In this document: positions 60,201-64,000 of the stretch, one piece after another | Layout: every line of letters starts with the position of its first letter | Numbering within the stretch: the first letter of the stretch is position 1 | Source of the DNA: Xylocopa sonorina | Lineage: Eukaryota; Arthropoda; Insecta; Hymenoptera; Apidae | Assembly: GCF_050948175.1 (NCBI RefSeq) | Contig: NC_135202.1 | Location: forward strand, 8,122,001-8,186,000 | Reading direction: 5' to 3' | Length of the DNA: 64,000 bases | Made by a program: the position numbers and the translations under genes | The notes under the pieces: generated by a model | The model's database searches: none | Told to the model about the DNA's origin: nothing | The model's input: the letters and a program-made list of their open reading frames with translations, nothing else

Positions 60201-63200
60201 CCTCCCCCGCGCCAGACTTTACTCTGGACGGACGGAAATCGTCAAATCAACGCGCGTACGGCCGCGCGCGTGCACGTCCGCGTATTTCGCGATTTTTAAG
60301 CCGCGCGCCCGGTGAACCGTGGGGACTGGACAGATACATATATCCCCGCGTAATAATGTTAATGGAAGCCAGTGTTTGATCGCTGCATATCAGCGCGCGA
60401 ACAGAAAGTTATACGGTTCGATGAATGGGATAAGGGACGAGCGCAATAATTGTGTCTCATGGCGCGGCAATTACTGTCGTTCCGCTGGTGTCGAAAAATT
60501 CGATATCGCGCGTGTGTACCACCGCGGATCGTGTTCAATTAAAAGACAGCTTAAAGTATAATTGACACGTGAGATAATTATGCCGTTGCGCTCTGTCAAA
60601 AATTCACCCCAAGTACGACGGCTGTCGCCTTTCTAATCTCCCCTCGAATTTGTTGCCTCTAATTAATTCTCTCTATCGAGTTATTAAAATTATCCGATCT
60701 TAATCTCTGTCCAAGATGCGTCTTTTCTCCAAAATGCCTCTCGACTTAAGATTTGTGCATGCGTTAGAGGCGAGTTCGACGGTGCGATACGAGATTCCAA
60801 AGGGTATAGCTCTTGGTGGAAGACATTTTTATCGGCGAATAACTCCGCGGATTCTTACGTATTCATAGAAGTGAAACGAGTCGCGCAAGTTTATTAAAGA
60901 GAGAGGAAAGCAGCTCGCGATAAGAGAAATAAGAGAGCTCGGCTGATTTGCTCGGCTCGCAGAGAGGTCCTCCGACGTGATCGCGGGTAAAAGTTGGACG
61001 CAGCGCTGGCGGAGTCGGCGAAAAATCACGTTGACCCGCAGAAGTCCTCGAGAACCCAATGGTTCTTAAAACTGATCATATTTTGGCTATATTGTTCATG
61101 TACGAGAGAGATTGAATCTAACCTCGCCGCCATCAAGGCGGGCGCATTCTATCTTCCGGCGACTTCCCTCTATTCTCGAGTAAGCTAAAAATATCCTTCA
61201 TTTTATACGTCCCCCGCCCCCTGTCCTCTCATCTCGGCGACCTGCACGGTTTCCATCGGTCTCTTTACGAACCGCAGCAACGACTCGTGGCCAAGAGCTT
61301 TTCCTCGAGAGGAGCAGCGCACCAAAATGCCCGTGGCCTCTCTCGCCACGCTCGAGTTTGCGTCCTCGCGGCCGGACGATCATTCCCGTTCCCTCGTTTC
61401 ACGGTTTTCTATTTCTTATTTCAACGCTTGTTCCCCTCGACTGCTCTTTGCCTTCCAATAAGTTAATGTAACGCGCTCCACGGGTGGTCGACAAATCGAC
61501 GAACACATCGAACCGATTCACCGTGCGCTGCGTAACGCGTTTCTCAAGAAGCATCGAACATCCCTTATGTTCCTCTCGACTTCAACGGTTCGTCTACTCG
61601 GTGTGTGATTAGAAAATCCCCGTAACGCGCCTGCAGCCCTTTCGAACGAGAACTCCCAGGAGATCAATGCCGTAGCTGCTTCGGATAATGGCGGCGTTAT
61701 TCGTTATTTATGGGAAACCGTGAAGCTGCGAAAATAAAGCGCGAAAGATCGTGCCGCGGGGCGGGAAGCGAGCGGAGCGCGAATTGGACGCGGACGCGCG
61801 TTAGCAGAAACGCCTGCCCCATCCCAGATCGTCATTGTTGGACAGAACTGCAATTTTGGTACACAAAGAAGCATGCAGATGAATCTGACGAAAACGACTG
61901 CCGCATTAGCGGCGCTCGCGCTGCGCATTAATTCGGAATGAGATTACTTAGGTACGTAAGAGGGCCGTCTCCCAGGCACCGGCACTGTTAACTTAAATTG
62001 ACTATCGTTCTCGAAATAATAGCGACGTCTTTGTCGCGTTCACGCGACGGCTCCCGTCTCCTCATCAGCTCCGCCATCGCCTTCTCCCTGGGACTTGTCT
62101 TTGGACCGCCGCCCTCCCCTTCCGTCCGCCACCCCTTTAAGCGAACGGGCAACTTTGCGCCCGGAATTGTATTCCGCTTTGAAATTAACAATTACATTGT
62201 TTTAAAAAGCTACGCGTCCGCTTAAGGGCTCTCTTTATCTCTCTCTCTCTCTCTCTCTCTCGCTTTACCCTCGTCCCATTTCGACCGACGCGGAACGAAA
62301 AAAGCTCGCAGAGAGCTGCGTGAACAAGCAAAGTCGCGAGGTAGGGCGGGTTAGAAAACTCTGTCGATTATTTGCTGCGCTATCGTACCCACGCAACTTT
62401 TACTTTTTCATCCGGCGGTTTAAAGTAATTGATTGAAAGCAAACCAGAAATCGTGATTATCGGAAATCCACAAAATATACAGACCGCTTAATGGAAACTC
62501 AGCTCCCTCTCTTTATTAAATTAACGAGAGAAACACAGTGACGTTACAGTCATCGAACTATGCGAGAATAGGTCGAATTAGACTCGTCATTCTTCATTGA
62601 CTGAACTCTGTTGGAAGAATTTTTCGAGCACGATCTCGTTCGTACGAATCCGATCGTCGAAAATATAGCTAGATCGTTACGTTCAGGATCACCTTATTCC
62701 CGATCTCCATTCGATCCGTGAATCTCGGCTGTTGAAAACGCTCGCCTCACCTTAAGTCGATTTCAGGGAAAATTTGATCGGCCAGCGTTCTGGTTAACGG
62801 TTCCCGTTAGCCGGTATCAAGCGGATCCTCTAAACCAATTTAAGCAACCCCTCGCAAAACGGTCCGCCACGCAGCTGTTGGCAGACATTACCGTTTCGGT
62901 CGTGGCCCGCGAAACGCGGGCAAATCAAATGGCGGGCTACCAGCCAGAGAGAGCGTAGGCGTTCAGCTTTTTCTTTGATGTCCTTTCGAGTTCTCAGGCA
63001 GGGTTGGGAGCAGCCGGGCGAGAGCCAGCTCGAGCAGCATCCCCTCGCGCAGGGGCGCGGCGAGGGCCGCCCAGGAGAAAGCTATGCGATGCCTTGACGC
63101 CTTGGCCCACACAAAGGTCTCTCTCCTCGCGTTATTGGCAGACCGCTTTACCACGTCACCCTCCAACACTATTCCGAACGTGTTACGTCGAATATTCCGT

Positions 63201-63882
63201 GCCGTACCGCTGGCTCGCAAAATTTTCTTTCGCCTTTACTCGGATAGACGAGTACCACGGATCCGTCACGTTGCTCGTGAAAGCCGATATCTTCTGTGTA
63301 ACCTCCGCAAAGTTGAAGCAACTCCACCGTTGCCAGAATTTTGATGGCATATGCCGGGGCCACAGGATCAATTCGGATCGTACGAACCTTCTATTCGCGT
63401 AGCAAGATTTTTAATGGAAATTATCGACCCCCTCGTTTTTACAGATACCGAATTTGCCTCGGTTAGATCTTTCGAACGATGCTTGGCTCGATTCGGTACT
63501 CGAGAGACATTAATTAAGGCACGTCAGTGAGTAACCTATACATAGAAATACCTTTGTTAGCATAATTTCACAGAGACGTGTTACAGGCGCACTTTGAGAT
63601 TCTTCTTCGGAAGTTCTCCTCGCGTGGTGTCAAATGTGGCTCATGAATATCTTGATTTACGTAGAAATTCTGTTCTACTCGAGAACGAGATGTAACGTTA
63701 CATTACAGATCGATGTAATTTAAATACAATTTCGGAATAAGACCTGAACCGAGCGAAAGCGTTTCTCGTCGATCAGCACAGAAGACCTAGCGCGTTACAA
63801 CGGAGCGTCTGGGAGGACTTGTTACTCGGTATTTGACAGTTCGCAAAGGGAGTAACTGGAACTATATTTTATTCATATTCAG
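60201..63882. other. Unassigned region, no gene recognised
   Basis: CpG-rich near 60,200-60,350, 61,200-61,400, 61,740-61,930 and 62,900-63,200, AT-rich between. Open frames are short, arginine-rich and anonymous. Contains (TC)12 at 62,238-62,261 and a donor-like TTAG|GTACGTAAG near 61,951. No RNA gene seen. Confidence 0.45.
62238..62261 (+). repeat. (TC)12 microsatellite
   Basis: Twenty-four nt of perfect TC, read directly from the sequence. Confidence 0.95.
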
Positions 63883-64000
63883 GTGAAAGAATAGGGTACT
63901 CTGCTAGTGATCAGACGTTCGAAGGAGTTCAAAGATTCCAGTCTTGTGATCTGCATCGTATTACAGATCTCTTTACATACGACTTACAAGTCAGAATTGT
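63883..64000 (+). other. Possible partial exon at window end
   Basis: A plausible acceptor (TTTTATTCATATTCAG, AG at 63,881-63,882, with a GTAACTGG branch-like string upstream) is followed by 118 nt that stay open to the window edge in one frame, with two bases of a split codon first. The roughly 38-residue translation begins ERIGYSASDQ and has balanced composition, but I recognise no domain. The frame is also open back to a TGA near 63,833, so the splice site is not required to explain it. Coding status is unproven. Confidence 0.15.

Noticed and set aside
1..64000. Known transposase, reverse transcriptase, rRNA, 5S, U-snRNA or conserved insect microRNA sequences
   Set aside because: Looked for by eye from remembered motifs on both strands and none was recognised; a profile search would be needed to exclude diverged copies.

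Overview
The window is eukaryotic nuclear DNA. It contains no operons, ribosome-binding sites or tightly packed genes. It is a patchwork of moderately AT-rich and CpG-rich sequence with many simple repeats and a few dispersed repeats. CpG is abundant almost everywhere (strings such as TCGCG, CGAACG and ACGCGT), and the texture resembles a CpG-retaining insect genome. My best guess is a hymenopteran such as a bee or ant, but this rests on texture only because no marker gene is present.

I find no protein-coding gene that I can name. Long open frames do occur, up to about 250-265 codons. They lie in CpG-rich stretches where stop codons are scarce, have arginine/serine/proline-rich translations, often overlap other open frames on the opposite strand, and resemble no family I recognise. 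I therefore treat the window as mainly intergenic and/or long-intron sequence. The best open frames are findings, not genes.

Layout. 1-4,727: a repeat-dense block with two copies each of two unidentified dispersed repeats (A: 233-764 and 4,171-4,727; B: 781-1,230 and 2,584-3,277) and a 10-bp-unit minisatellite (3,351-3,740). 4,728-10,000: unassigned sequence with a GC-rich patch near 6,100-8,500 and one good TATA box (7,831). 10,000-10,820: GC-rich with short TACC, CTG and TA repeats. 10,822-29,800: no gene seen; long pyrimidine tracts, a 27-bp alternating CG tract at 14,054, and a small hairpin at 27,138. 29,819-31,434: CpG-poor patch that looks like a decayed transposable element. 31,435-41,430: no gene seen; a possible non-coding first exon ends at 32,457. 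41,434-43,460: the clearest regulatory region, CpG-rich, with a Z-DNA-type tract, (TC)18, several GA/CT tracts, a perfect cAMP-response element and a second near-match. 47,236-47,430: a diverged tandem repeat beginning TTAACCCTTT. 47,617-47,697: the best single functional signal, a branch point, polypyrimidine tract and CAG|GTAAGT junction followed 46 nt later by another GTAAGT donor, which is the architecture of a recursive (ratchet) splice site. 53,675-54,040: a 182-bp tandem duplication. 55,569-56,613: broken coding-like stretches on the minus strand. 63,883 to the window end: a possible acceptor and open exon.

A coherent but inferred reading is that a plus-strand gene with a very long intron crosses much of the right half. 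It would have a CpG/GAGA/CRE promoter near 41.5-43.4 kb (perhaps an alternative one near 32.3 kb), a recursive splice site at 47.65 kb and possibly an exon near 63.9 kb. RNA-seq from the organism would settle this.
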